Positions 1-11,599 of a stretch of 64,000 nucleotides of DNA are shown piece by piece (positions within the stretch are counted from its first letter, which is position 1; every line of letters begins with the position of its first letter). The notes under the pieces are model-generated. The model worked only from the letters and a program-made list of their open reading frames with translations. It made no database searches and was not told the origin of the DNA. The stretch comes from Cyrtodaria siliqua (lineage: Eukaryota; Mollusca; Bivalvia; Adapedonta; Hiatellidae). Made by a program: the position numbers and the translations under genes. Location of the stretch: NCBI GenBank assembly GCA_037043455.1, contig JAWPHD010000129.1, positions 111,001 to 175,000 of the forward strand, in the 5' to 3' direction.

Positions 1-109
1 ATCGTGCAAATATCCATACAGTCTTTCCTATCAAACTTTGCATTCTCAGTACATTTAGTACTTTGATTTATCATATATATTATGTAGGGGAAATAACCAT
101 CCAAGTGAT

Positions 110-545
110 GTGGCAAATATCGCCGCCAGATGTCGCACCGTTTCACTTCGCACGTAATGAAATCAGTTTCTGTCGAACGGATTGCGTTTGCATCGCATCG
201 AATCAATATGTACGTCATCAATTGACTTTGCGTCGTATGGTTTGAAATTTTACACCATATCATTTCACTTCGAACCGTATCAATTCACTTTGTAACGAAT
301 GAACCGAGTTTATACCGTATCATTTCACTTTGAACCATATCAATTCACTTTGTAACGAATGAACCGAGTTTACACGTCGCATCGAATCAATATGTACGTC
401 ATCAAATGACTTTGCGTCGTATAGTTTGAAATTTTACACCGTATCATTTCACTTCGAACCGTATCAATTCACTTTGTAACGAATGAACCGAGTTTACACG
501 TCGCATCGAGCTAATATGTACGTCATCAAATGACTTCATGCTGAA
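110..545. repeat. degenerate tandem repeat, 20-21 bp subunit
   Basis: Repeated segments such as CGTATCATTTCACTTCGAAC, CGTATCAATTCACTTTGTAA and CGTCATCAAATGACTTTGCG alternate. They form two compound units of about 61 bp, and the pattern at 190-311 recurs at 376-497. All subunits look like diverged copies of one 20-21 bp ancestor. No gene is visible from 1 to 600. Confidence 0.7.
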
Positions 546-631
546 TTAAATGGCCTGTCATTGAATGGTTTGTAAATATCCACATTTTGACGGTTATGGC
601 TTCCCATAGTACACACTAATAGTAACTACTG

Positions 632-703
632 CCGCCTAATATGATACAGAAAGTATCCCCGCCTGTCACGCGGGAGACCTGGGTTCAATTCCACGTCTGG
701 GAG
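632..703 (+). pseudogene. tRNA-Asp(GTC) pseudogene
   Basis: The anticodon arm (CCCGCCTGTCACGCGGG, with GTC anticodon) and the 3' end CGTCTGGGAG match the intact tRNA-Asp 240 bp downstream. The 5' acceptor strand and D arm have decayed and no longer pair, and the T stem carries mismatches (CCTGG against CCACG). It is a dead copy, either from tandem duplication or from retroposition with a 3' match. Confidence 0.75.
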
Positions 704-868
704 AAACTGTTTTGTTTTACTTGAATTGAATTGGAGATTCTGATTCTTCACAAAACATTCTTGATCAAACTTAGGAAAAATGGTGATTTCAGCGTTCAAC
801 ATAATTATTGTATTCTCCACGTAGCCATTACATTACTGATCCACAATAGTAAACCACAGTGTTGTACA

Positions 869-940
869 TCCTAGATAGTATAGTGGTAAGTATCCCCGCC
901 TGTCACGCGGGAGACCGGGGTTCAATTCCCCGTCTGGGAG
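869..940 (+). tRNA. tRNA-Asp (anticodon GTC)
   Basis: This is a 72-nt tRNA. The acceptor stem TCCTAGA pairs fully with TCTGGGA (one T-G pair), followed by discriminator G. The D arm AGTATAGTGGTAAGTA carries the usual box A. The anticodon stem CCCGC/GCGGG encloses CTGTCAC with GTC anticodon. The T arm CCGGGGTTCAATTCCCCG is perfect box B. No intron is present. The CCA end is not encoded, as expected in eukaryotes. All stems pair, so it is probably functional. A decayed copy lies just upstream. Confidence 0.93.
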
Positions 941-998
941 AAATTATTTTATCTTACTTTTCTTATACATATTGAATTGAAATGAAATACTAAGGCTT

Positions 999-1112
999 GT
1001 GTTTGTGATGTCACATGCCTTGCTTATGTTTTACATTGTTATTGTTGTTTGTCTTAACGCGTGTTTTTGGTAGACCGTGTTCTGTGAAAGCTGTTCTTAA
1101 ATTCTACGATCT
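999..1112 (+). repeat. solo 3' tail of the dispersed RT element
   Basis: The stretch GTGTTTGTGATGTC, then GCGTGTTTTTGG, then TGTTCTGTGAAAGCTG has the same order and spacing as the 3' tails of the RT-bearing elements at 23.6 and 28.5 kb. It is a diverged fragment without coding sequence. Confidence 0.6.
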
Positions 1113-1633
1113 GCGTTCAAGTATGACACACTAACACACTAAACATTGGATGCAAATCCTAAATATATTTTTAAAATGTCAAGACATGTCAAACACTTCA
1201 GTTTAAACCTCTGAAGAACATATAATTCAGTGTAGTGTTGTCAATATTAGTTTAGTTTAAACATATTTTATTACTTATGTTATAGAGAATGAACATCATA
1301 TGATAATACATATTTATATATAACATACGCAAATGGATTGAACTACAAGTTATAACAACATTAGTTACAGTTCTCTCCATACCTTCAATATTGATATATT
1401 ATGTATACCGGAATGAAATATAATAACATTTGTAATATGGGTGAATTTGAAAAAAAGAAAATAATAGAAACTTTAGAAAGAAATAACACAAAAAAGTGGG
1501 AAAAAAAATGGAGGGGGAACCCCCGCCTGATAATCCTGCCCTGCCGCCCATCTCTATTGAAACCCTACATTCGCCCAACATATTGTTCGAATTAAAGCAC
1601 CGACAGCTACGTGTAACAAACTTTTCTAATAAA

Positions 1634-2285
1634 TTACTCGATTTGAAAACGTTGAGTGTTTTTGATATATTTTTGAAATTCTTGAAAAATAAATTGATTT
1701 TGATCGATAGAGACATCTGAATTGCCGAACAGCAATTTTCGTGTACTTAAGGGGTGAAATTCTCGAGTATTGGTAAAAAGCTGATGCCTTTCATTCCTAA
1801 AACGGTTACATCGGAAAATAAAATGCTCTGCATCTTCAAATTCATTTCCACAAATACAATTCGGATTATCCCTTAGATGGTTAATATATAGATCAGCGTT
1901 TAAGTTACTGCCATTGTTTCTTAAACGGGCATGTTGAACTGCTAGGTATCTTTCGCCGTACAAAAAGAACTTGGGTACAAATTGATGTTTAAAAAGCTGT
2001 TTCAGTTTGCTTTTGAAGGTTAAAAGTGAAGGTGATTCACGAATACATATATCAAGTTCGTTCCATAGTTTAAGTGCGGAAGGAATAATTGACCTTGAGT
2101 ACAATTCTGTACGTCTGGATAATGTTACAAAATTGGAGTTATTTCTTAAATTATAAGGGTTTGAATCGGATATAGTTGAAGGAAATATTTCGTTCAAATA
2201 GCTAGGTAAGTCTCCATTTTTTTCTTTATAAACTAAAATAAGTTTTTGTATTTTTCTCCTATCTTCCAAATCTTGTCAATATTAA
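1634..2285 (-). pseudogene. LINE reverse transcriptase, C-terminal fragment
   Basis: A 211-codon open frame resembles the C-terminal end of the RT polyprotein of a non-LTR retrotransposon, as found in many molluscan LINEs. It holds a conserved post-RT segment (YNLRNN, then PSALKLWNELD), the block ERYLAVQHARLRNN, and a terminal zinc-knuckle-like motif CxC-x8-H-x4-C (CICGNEFEDAEHFIFRC). The frame ends at a natural stop. The catalytic RT core and endonuclease are absent, so this is a 5'-truncated insertion. The clade (CR1-like or other) cannot be fixed from this part alone. Confidence 0.75.
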
Positions 2286-3215
2286 AAGTGAACGGAAAGG
2301 TAACGATTGTGTTTGTGGTGTCAAATACAGTTTATGTTGTCAAATACAGTTTGTGGTGTCAAATACATCGCTTCTTATTAACATTGTTCGGCTGGAGTTT
2401 TTTTTAAAACATGTTTCAGACCAGTTATAGATCCCATTCAGATACCAATCTTACTTTAGGTGGTCTAGAAATATATATTCTATTTAACAGCCTAATAATA
2501 AAGGGCTGTTGACCAAACGGTATATTTGCTTTGGTGGCAATACAGATGACAACATTGATATATACCCTGCGCTAGTCATATATTGCAAACCATCACCAAA
2601 CAAACGTGTCAGACAATCAGCTACTTGAGTCGGAGATGCTGTTTAGGGATCTCGACTCCAGCGATCATACCTTTTGCACTTGACTGAAACGTTTGTTTGT
2701 GTTCCAGACTTCTAAGTCTGTGAATAGTTTACCAGTGTCTCTAGAAAAGCCTCTTGTTTTAAAGGACTTGTTGATAACAACCATGTAGTCAGACTGATTT
2801 CTTCTGGTTTTGCGTGAAACATGAACGGTTTTAGTTGATGTAGAAGATCGACCTGATTTTTGTAGTTTCAGATACTGAAATACTGTCTCCAGGGCCAATG
2901 AGGAGCAATCAGAATTAACTGGCATTGGTAATGCGACAAATGTTACAGAACGGGACACAGGGAAGGATATTCATACCCGAACATGTTCTCCCATGGGGTT
3001 ATCAACAAAATAACCGCTAGAGCTTGTGGATGAGCTGTCCATGACCAGAATGTGTAGGCTTTGCGATTGTCCACTGACGCAAACAAATCTATTTAAAAAA
3101 GCTCTATACTACTGTATTGTTCAGTGACCAGTCTGTGGTTTGAATTTTATCCTCGATATTTGGTCCGCGAATCTGTTTTTTTGCTAACATGTGTATTTTT
3201 TCATTAACTAAGGAA
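2286..3215. other. no recognised gene
   Basis: The start carries three short repeats of TGTGGTGTCAAATACA (2310-2366). A 97-codon minus-strand frame (2665-2958) shows no recognisable domain and no splice context, and is not called as a gene. Confidence 0.4.
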
Positions 3216-3256
3216 AATAGATAAACAATTCGAACAGGACATGTAGCATTCAAGGA
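3216..3256 (-). repeat. short fragment of the dispersed RT-element tail
   Basis: TTCGAACAGGACATGTAGCA with flanking CATTCAAGGA matches the reverse complement of the element 3' end seen at 27.0 and 43.8 kb. Confidence 0.45.
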
Positions 3257-4321
3257 TTGTTTTTTTTTAGATAACATCTTTATTAGATACGGTAAAACCG
3301 TTTACCGCGAGGTTGTTGGTATTCCTATGGGTACTAACTGTGCGCCACTTGCCGCAGATTTGTTTGTATACTGTTATGAACTATATTTCATGTTGAGTTT
3401 ATCATCTGCCAGCCAGAGAGACATTATTGATGCGTTTAATAATACATCTCTGTATCTGAATGACATAGCAGCATTTCTATCCCTAGATTGTTTTTCTCTT
3501 TTGCTCGATCTTCATCTCTCGCTTTGAAATGATTCCCTATGATAAGAGTGATGACTTTAACTTTGACATCGTAAACCTCGTGCTACATCATACGAGGTTA
3601 TCTCCCAGCTAATTCGTGTTGCTAGGGCATGTAACGATGTTAAGGATTTCAATTATCGAAATCAAGTTATTACAAGTAAACTTACTCAGCAAGGTTTTCG
3701 TTATCATAAATTACGTAGATCGTTCTCAAAGTTATATATGGCCGCAACGAAGGCCTGCTGGAGAAGTACAACACCAGCCTAAAAACTTTTCTGCGACTAG
3801 GAATATCACAACCGTTATTCTATGGAGATCTATAAACTTCGGAAGTTAAACGGGTTTGACGAATTTTCTGACCACTTAACAACATTAATCAGTGAATTCG
3901 TTAGAAAAGTATTACAACGCACTTCATGCTTGTTGATTGACCCCTATACAGTCAGTCATTTCGCTTCATTTTTCTCTTGTGCGATAAACGGACAACCTCT
4001 TGGGACTCCATGATTGCACCTTCTGAAACCATAAAATGAGGGGTTGGTGCACGAACTGTCGTCCCTCTGGTTTTCTGGTCGTACTCTAGATTGGTTTTCT
4101 CTTTCGCTACAACTGCTGTGGTTGTTCAATACAATTCTGGTTACCTCCTGAGGCGTTTCTAATTATGATTTTTATATATTTTTCCACTAATATATTCTTG
4201 TATTGTTTCCTAATTTCTCTGGATGTGGATTTTACTTTTAGAGATTTCCTTTTGATACGATGTACTTTTATTTACGCTGTCTTGTCATTGAGCGCTGGAG
4301 ACAGGATAATAGCGAGGTTGT

Positions 4322-4440
4322 ATACACTTAAACCCAATTTAAGCTAACCAGTGGGCCTTATTGCCTACTGACCATTCCAAGTCGGTAACCCTGTCTTCAC
4401 CACTCTTTGTGTTGTGTATTGTCCTTATCATTGAATAGTT
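4322..4440 (+). repeat. extra copy of the RT-element tail
   Basis: TTGCCTACTGACCATTCCAA followed by a CGGTAACCCTGTC-like stretch corresponds to the tail motif CCACTGACCGTTCCAAGGCG. It lies before the 3' tail of copy A proper, so two insertions overlap here. Confidence 0.45.
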
Positions 4441-4874
4441 AATTTTGTCTTTGTTTGTGGTATAGTGCGGATCTACGGGGATATTCCGTTTGGGTGCTGT
4501 GATTTCAAAAGGACCATCCTTCTCATTTATGTTTATAATAGAAGAGACGATTCACTTAACTCGTAGACATGACCTTGACCTTGAAATAAATCGGATTGAG
4601 TGCATTTGATATAACTCGTTTTAAATCACAAACACATACTCCTTGGTTGATGTTTGTCTCCAAGCTTGTCTAATCGAGCCCTTAAAGGTCTATTCTCTTG
4701 TGTTACATTCATATATAAATGATCATCTTTGTGTTATACTTATATTGCCTAATAATGCTGCCTGGTGTATTCGCGGTTACACACTGGCGGAGATTTCTTT
4801 ATTTACACTGTCCCGTTTATTGGGATGACAGTATGGTAAGAATGAGGTTTGCTGCACCCTAGAACCTGGTTTAA

Positions 4875-4917
4875 CCCCCCCCCCCCCCCCCCCCAACCCC
4901 CACACCCACCCCTAGTG
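4875..4917. repeat. poly-C tract
   Basis: An uninterrupted run of about 20 C is followed by AACCCCCACACCCACCCC. The minus strand is a G-run with G-quadruplex potential. It sits within the tail of RT element A. Run length is a likely sequencing uncertainty. Confidence 0.85.
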
Positions 4918-5060
4918 TTAACATTTTTATGTTTGTGATGGTATATACGCTGCCTTTTATTTATCCTTGTAACTGTTGTTTGTTTCTATGAGTGGTTTTC
5001 GTTGACTGTGGTCCTTGAATGTTACATTTCCTGTTCGACTTTTATATCTACTTTGATACG

Positions 5061-5974
5061 TTGTTCTGCGGTGCACCTAACTCTTACATCATTAAATGCC
5101 ATTTCAAATCCAGGACGTGAGCGTGTTTTATTCCTTCTATAGTTAAGTATTCTCCAAAGAAATCATGATCAATTTAAGTGTGTTTCACAAAATCAAACAC
5201 GAATTGCTTGACTTATAAGACCTAAATTCATGTGTTTTTGTAATTTAGTTTTGTGTAAGCTTTGTCGATTTACTAACATATAATATATATAAAACCTTTA
5301 CACGACAATGAACATGGAGTTAATCCTATGACTCAATATATATGAAATGCAGAAAAGACGAAGTGATAACTACTCTTATATTATTTTGAATAGTCATATT
5401 GTTAGAGTTATCAATCTTTAGTTTATTTTATGTTAAACCGACAAAGTATATTTAACATGGTCCTGGATAGTAGCGGTGTGGTGACGTTTGTAGCAATATA
5501 GTATGATATTACACGCGTGTACTTTGACGTAAACACTGTTCACTGAGATTGAAATGTATATCCATAATTTGGGTTGAAATTACTCAAATGATTCATTCAC
5601 ATAACAGGTAACCATGGTCATCCTTCAAACGTATTGTTTTGTTTTAAACACACGTCTGTCTTTTACTGAAACGTGACAATTAAGTGCGGCAGAGTGAATT
5701 TGTTTAAACACATTGCATTGACTATTTCGAGCGGCCTCAGAGAGAGGGGAAGGATACATAAGAATCCGGGAGCCCTGCACTAATATTACACCCAGCTTCT
5801 AACGCACCCAGTAGGTTTTTGTAAAACATTCGCTAACTATGACACTAACATCCAAGACACATTCACTGAAAAGGTGAAACAGATCAATGTACATGAATGA
5901 ATTTAATACCTTTCGAGAAAACATATTTTTTCGAGACCAACCCACAAATCATATGTCGCTTTTTTCTTACACTT
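5061..5974. other. AT-rich intergenic sequence
   Basis: No coding frame of interest, tRNA or tandem repeat is seen before the left LTR at 5980. Confidence 0.4.
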
Positions 5975-5979
5975 TCTAC

Positions 5980-6637
5980 TGTTACCTCGTTGGGTGACAA
6001 ACCTATGGGTTCTGATTTATTGATTATTTATGGATGGATGAAAACTATTAAAATTATCTTTATATATTTATTTTCTTACTAGTTTCTATTTACTATTTGC
6101 AAATTCATAATAATTGTAATAATACCTCTTTCATTGTTTGATTTCATATCTTCTACTTATTTATCTTTATCTTTTCAATCGTATTTAACTTTTTCTTGGT
6201 TCTGTCTATCTCTGTTCTTGTTTTAACTTATCTCTATCTTCTCTTCTTCTACTCTACCCTACTCTAACGGTTTTCCGTTATGACGTCGTTTATATATTCG
6301 GGCGAATTATACCACGCTCCCCGCTGAAGAACCGTTATTTCTATTGGTTGAAATAGTTCGCTTACAACCAATCAGAATACCGTTAACAAATACAGAAGTT
6401 GGCTCACTTCCGTTATAAAATAATCTTAAAATCATGTCTCTTATTCGACAAATAAACGTTATTACAATAAAAGAGCGATATGAATCAATAATACAACTTA
6501 CAGGTTAACAAGGTAGGTAAGTAATTACGTATGACAGTAGGATATCACTGAAATATAACCGAAATTGTGTTTTTGATGTACGATACACTGCACTGTATGA
6601 CTAGCGTGTAGACTAGTGAAACGGCGAGTAGCCTACA
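5980..6637 (-). repeat. 3' LTR
   Basis: 658 bp matching the right LTR along its whole length. On the element strand it starts TGTAGGC and ends GTAACA. A TATATAAA box (reverse complement at 6289-6296) and an AATAAA (reverse complement at 6016-6021) fall at the same places as in the other LTR. Immediately upstream on the element strand the expected purine tract is weak (GGGGATAGTGCTT). Confidence 0.88.
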
Positions 6638-7149
6638 AAGCACTATCCCCAATTCTATAGTATTTAACAATGCTGAGGTAAGATAAATAGTCATGTGTAA
6701 TATCCATCAAATATTGTCATAAACATATATGCATTTAGCAAGTTAAGTCAGATCAAGTTATAAACAAATGGAAATTATCATCACTAACATAACACTTGTC
6801 CATATTTCTCTTGTTTTTCCTTTTTTTGTATCATTGATAAACAAATTTAAGGTAATATAATTTATAAATGTTCGCACTAGTATAAGTGTCAGGTGATAAG
6901 GTTCTGTTCGCTGTACATAATGTTGTTATTATTATTTTATTTTATCTAATAACACATTATAAGCAATAATTATTATTTGTTTGTATGGTCTTTCCTTAGA
7001 AACCTGGTTCCACTAAATTTACCTTTTGGGCCAGTATATGTTCTACGGCAAGCAGTTCCTGATGTGTCGTGATGTCCATGAAAGCACAGTAAAAGAGATT
7101 GCTCGGACGCTATGGTTTCTATAGGACCCTATATCTCATTTTTTAACTC
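6638..7149 (-). other. 3' untranslated part of the LTR element
   Basis: AT-rich sequence between the third coding region and the 3' LTR. No coding frame or repeat is recognised. Confidence 0.4.
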
Positions 7150-7300
7150 GGGTAAAGAAATATAAAAAGATCGGACAGGGAAAGCAGCTTTCAAGGAGGA
7201 CAGTCAACCACAAAACACAGAAAAAAACACGCAAACAGACAAACATGAAGGCAAAAGCAACAATAAATGCAAACGACATCACAAACACAAAAGGGTTTCT
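7150..7300 (-). repeat. solo RT-element tail nested in the LTR element
   Basis: GATCGGACAGGGAAAGCAGC, AGTCAACCACAAAACACAG and GACATCACAAACACAAAAGG occur in order. The same sequence is at 14350-14567 and 43833-44041 in the same orientation. This copy is truncated at its 5' side. Confidence 0.75.
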
Positions 7301-7499
7301 TTACCTCTTTTTATAAGAATTAATATCAAATTTTCTTTTTATTCTTCTTTTTAGCAGTTTTCATAGATAGATATAAATTTATCTGTTTTCTCGAATGATA
7401 TTGATCGGTTTCAGTTATTTATCTGTTTTCCTGAATGATATTAATATATCGGTTTCAGTTATTTATCTATTCTTCATTTACCAAGATATTTTCTCGTTA

Positions 7500-8880
7500 T
7501 AATGATTTGTTTGTACAGGAAACCCGCTTCTGTGTATGTTTTACTTGTTTTACTTTCTCCGATCAGCTCTTTTCTATTGATTTCTTCTTCTAGTCTATGA
7601 AACTTTTTTTCTAAAATATTCTCTGCATCATCATTAATATCCAGCTTCTTAGCTTCTCAATTCCAATCTTTGTGTTTTGATTCCGTCTTTTTAGTTGCTT
7701 CTTTCTTCTCGCTTTGTCCTATTTCAGTTTCTTTTTGTTTTTCATTCAGATCTTCTTTTACCACTTTTGATAATTTCTCTTTAAAGTCTTTACACTTTTC
7801 TGATTCTTTACCTTGTTTATCATTTTTTCTTTGTATGCCTCCAGTTTCAATCTTTTGCTTTCCTGAAATTTTTTCCTTTGGTTTGTGTATTTCTTTCAAT
7901 TTACTAACTTTACTTGCCTTTGATTCCAATTTTTCTTTTTGTCCTTAATTTCCTTTTCTTTTCAAGTTATTACATTCTTGTGTAACTTTTTCAGTTTTTC
8001 CTTTTTCAATCTTATCATTTTTTTCTTTCGGTCTATATCTTCTTCTTCTAATTTCTTCTTTTCCTGTCTTATATTTTCCATCCTATCTCCTTCTTTACTT
8101 TACTTTTCTTGTTTTTCCTTTTCTAACCGTTCTCTTTCACTATTAATCTCTTTATCTATTCATTCTTTAACAATTCTTTCTTTTTCTAGTCTTTTTTCTC
8201 ATTTCTTTCTGTTTCCTCCTTTTCCTGTCTGTCCTTTTCTAATCGTTCTCTTTCAATAATCTTTTTTCTTGTCTTTCTTTCTCTACTCGTTCTATTTTCT
8301 TCTTTTCTTGTTTTTCTTTTAAGATTCTTTCTCTTTCAATAGTTTCTTTTTCTTGTCTTTCTTTTTCTAGCCTATCTTTCTCTATTCTTTCTGTTTTTTC
8401 ATTTTCTTGTATTTCCTTTTCTAACCGTTCTCTATCTTTTTCTTGTCTTTCTTTCTCTAGTCTTTCTTTCTCTAGTCGTTCTGTTTTCTCCTTTACTTGT
8501 TTTTTTTTATGATTCTTTCTCTTTCAATAGATTCTTTTTCTTGTCTTTCCTTTTCTATCCTTTCTTACTCTATTCTTTCTATTTTCTCATTTTCTTGTCT
8601 TTCCTTTTCTAACCGTTCTCTCTCTTTCTCTTGTCTTTCTTTCATTAATCTTTCTATTTTCTCCTTTTCTTGTTTTTCTTTTTTCTATTCTTTCTTTTTC
8701 AATAAGTTCTCTATGTTTTCTTTCTTCTTCTTTTCTCTCCTCGTCTATATCTGTGTCTACTCGTTGCTCTCCTTCACTCAGAAAGATTTCTTCATCGATT
8801 TCTATTGACTCAACAGCCGCTTCTAATTCTAATTGTCTTCTTTCCTTTGATTTCCTGTAAACGTTTCTCATCTTCCCTTA
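7500..8880 (-). pseudogene. charged third coding region of the LTR element (ORF3, C-terminal part)
   Basis: Minus-strand frames at 8871-8587 and 7929-7657, with remnants in shifted frames between them, encode a strongly charged Lys/Glu/Arg protein with repeats of the type RKGENRKINERKTRERER and EKEAT. It would form a long coiled coil or disordered tail. The plus strand is accordingly a pyrimidine stretch of more than 1 kb. It lies after integrase and before the 3' LTR, where env or accessory ORFs sit in some Gypsy elements. It has no signal peptide, transmembrane segment or envelope-like feature. It could instead be a captured host fragment. Function unknown. Confidence 0.5.
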
Positions 8881-8927
8881 AGTTTAATGGCGTTTCCCAC
8901 CCTTCCATTTCCTTTAAGCATTTCTTT

Positions 8928-9377
8928 TCATATATGTACTGGATGACGACGATGTACTGGATGAGACGATGTATTGGATGATGACGATGTACTGGATGAC
9001 GACGATGTACTAGATGACGACGATGAACGACTACTTGAACTGCTGTTCCTTGAATGGGGGCTTGGGGAATGTCTTTTTCTTTTTCCTTTTGACACGGGCA
9101 TGGGCATTGTTCTTTTTCTTTCGCACGGATTGTTTCTTATTTCTTTTCCATTAATCAATTGTATGCACAACTTTTTCTCCGCACTTTCCATGAAATCTTG
9201 TAATTCCCTCTCGGCCTCCTTTCCTTTGGCTCCCTTTCGTACACTAAACATGTAGAAACCCGCCTTTCCCATTCTACATGTATGTGGATTATCATTTCTT
9301 CGATAAATCTTTTTGCAGGCTTCACATTTAAATGCAACATTTTCGGACGGGGAAGTCCAGATCTTCGCAGATCCCAC
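8928..9377 (-). pseudogene. zinc-finger and Ser-rich segment of ORF3
   Basis: A 149-codon frame starts close to the end of integrase. Near residues 17-34 it has C-x2-C-x9-H-x-C (CEACKKIYRRNDNPHTC), a plausible zinc finger. After a middle segment of about 60 residues comes a basic stretch (KGKRKRHSPSPHSR) and a run of more than 30 Ser residues with Thr and Arg, encoded by GAC/GAT-rich repeats on the other strand. An overlapping frame (9155-9487) continues integrase for about 30 residues, suggesting frameshift or splicing between the two. Not recognised as a named family. Confidence 0.5.
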
Positions 9378-9379
9378 AC

Positions 9380-10335
9380 TTGTAGGTAATTATTTGCAAA
9401 TATACAAACAATCTGATTTGTCAAATGTAACCTCATTCTTGCAAACTTGTGCACTTTATCCAGTTTTTCAGACAAATCACTAAACAAAATAACTTATGTT
9501 GGAATCTTTTTCAGCTTCAACTTTTGCAGGTGATCCAACAATCAAATCAACTGGCGGCTGTACTTCTCTACCCAGGGACATCATACAAGGAGACACTCCT
9601 GTAAACTCATGAACAGATGACCTATAAGCAAGCATTACTAACGGTACATACTCGTCCCAGTCTTTTTGATTCTCATCAACAAATGATGATAACATATTAA
9701 TTATTGTTCTATTAGCTCTTTCTATCATACCATCACTCTGGGGTCGGTAAGGTGAAGTTCTTGTTTTTTATCTATGCCAAGCTTTTTACATAGCTCTTGA
9801 AATAAATTAGATCCAAATGTTTCCCTTGATCTGTATGACAAATAAGTGGTACTCCAAACGACAAATGAACTTTTCTAACAACACTTTCGCAGCAGTCTTT
9901 GCTTCAATATTTGGTATCGGATAAGCCTCAGTCCAATTCGTAAAATAATCCCCAACTGCCATTAAATATCTGTTTGAGCTTTTCGTCGTTGGAAGTGGGC
10001 CCATGAAGTCGATGGCAATTCTTTCCATCGGCGCATCGACAGTATATGCCTGTAAAGGAGCCTTAGGTTTTCTTAAAGAACTTCTTCTACTATTACAAAC
10101 ATCACATTTTCTACACCACTCTTTTACATCTTTTCTCAAAGCAACCCAAAAGTATCAGTCTCTTACTTTTCTCAAAGTTTCTGACACACATAAATGTATT
10201 TTGTGTAAATGTGCCAGAATCACCTTTATGTATGATGCAGGAATAACAGTCATAAATTTATAGGAACTACCATCTTCACTCTCCCATTTCCTGTACAAAA
10301 TATTATTCTTTATCATCATAGAATCCAACCTAGCC
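9380..10335 (-). pseudogene. integrase of the LTR element
   Basis: Fragments in several frames give the Gypsy integrase in order: HHCC zinc-binding region (HLHKIH, then CRKCDVC); core motifs IAIDFMGPLP and VGDYFTNWTEAYPIPN with the first two catalytic Asp; a missing or shifted piece near 9760-9810; then ERANRTIINMLSSF, which contains the third catalytic residue (Glu), and LAYRSSVHEFTGVSP. The C-terminal SDLSEKLDKVHKFARMRL follows at 9380-9480. At least two frameshifts are present. Integrase normally joins the cDNA copy to the host chromosome. Confidence 0.88.
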
Positions 10336-11560
10336 GAGTAATATTGTACTTCTGTATCATGTTTGGAAATATCAGACCAATCAGGTTTGATACCACTAAT
10401 AATCATTTCCTTTACCAACTTCAGTTTTGAATCATTGTCTTGCAATTCAGCCAAATTGTTATTTTCACCAATCTCATCATCCTGTGCACTACTACTTATT
10501 TTTCCTATCAAAACTTGAGTATCTGAGTCTTTGTTTCTCATTGAAGATTCTGTAAGTTTACTATTTGGGTCTGAAATACCTAGAATCTTTGTACTTATCG
10601 TCTTATCATTTAATATATCTGTTCGTACACAATCGAAAGAGTGACGATCAGATGAAGGAAGTTTCGGTCTGATCTCCTTTGTGACATAGCCCATATTACA
10701 AATTGCACTTATGCCTACACTTGCATTCTGAAACGCACTGTTTTCACTATTCTCAAACCCAAAATACCAAACTACCGCGCATACTAGTTCAACAAATTCA
10801 ACTGGCACAAACACCAAAATAAGTACCACATTCAAAAATAAGATTTGACAACCTATGGAACACATGTCCATTTTTACCACACTGTCCACATCACAAGCAG
10901 ACACATTTGCACAAACTATCTCACTTTCATTAATCACATTTTTCTCGGATTCCAATGTGTCCCCTCCCTTCATTCTTATTTTCCACCTTCTCACAATATT
11001 TGCATTCTTTCTCATGGCACGGACGTCGTGACAAAGCATCTGCATTAGTATGCAGCCTTCCAGCCCTGTGCTCAATACTAAAAGTGTAAGCCACCGAGCA
11101 AGTTGACCTTCAACATTTTTGAAATTCAGTAACCATTTTAAACTTGAATGTTCACTTCGAACTGTGTTATGCCTACCATAAATATAATGGTGGAAATGTT
11201 TTATGGCATTCACCACTGCCAACAACTCTCTTCTATTGACACAATATCTCCTCTCAGTTTTTGTGAAGCATTTACTAAAATATGCAATGACCTTTTCTTT
11301 GCCATTTTGAATCTGAGAGAGAACTGCACCTTGACCTACATGTACTAATTATGCATCACAATCTAAAATAAATTTGCCATCTCCTGTGGGAAATGCTAAA
11401 ATGGGACTGTTTGTCAATTTCTGTTTGATCACCTGAAATGACTGTTCACAATCAGATGTCCAAATAAATTTCCGCCCATTTTCAGAAAGTTCATGCATGG
11501 GTTTAGCTAATGTGGCAAACTGATATACATATGACCTATAGTAAATTGCCAGTGAAATAA
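10336..11560 (-). pseudogene. RNase H domain and linker of the LTR pol
   Basis: From 11560 to about 11090 the frames read a Gypsy RNase H: ILDCDA (first Asp), RRELLAVVNAIKHFHHYIYG (Glu), VRSEHSSLKWLLNF, GQLARWL. The TDH motif expected near the end reads SEH. A stop follows ILDCDA and a frameshift follows RWL. A linker of about 250 residues without recognisable motifs leads to integrase. This domain degrades the RNA of the RNA/DNA hybrid during reverse transcription. Confidence 0.82.
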
Positions 11561-11599
11561 AACTTCGAGCCTCTTTTTCATTTTTCGGGGTGTGCCAAT

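Larger units (their letters stand above)
3266..5060 (+). mobile_element. decayed reverse-transcriptase element, copy A
   Basis: The open frame at 3266-3527 carries the RT box GIPMGTNCAPLAADLF. The metal-binding box expected as Y(L/V)DD reads YLND, so a catalytic aspartate is lost. Shifted frames at 3535-4013 continue the family: DFNFDIV, RATSYEV, RYHKLRRSFSK. A 3' untranslated tail then runs 4660-5060 (TTTATTTACACTGTCCCG, later CCTGTTCGACTTTTATATCT). At least three frameshifts or stops break it. The tail is interrupted by a second tail-like copy (4322-4440). The family has the G-I-P-M-G box of Penelope-like elements, but no GIY-YIG endonuclease is visible, so its class is left open. Confidence 0.7.

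Noticed and set aside
2665..2958. 97-codon minus-strand frame
   Set aside because: No recognisable domain, no supporting splice sites; length is possible by chance in this region.
7670..8808. Plus-strand Phe/Ser-rich frames
   Set aside because: Mirror of the Lys/Glu-rich minus-strand coding region of the LTR element.
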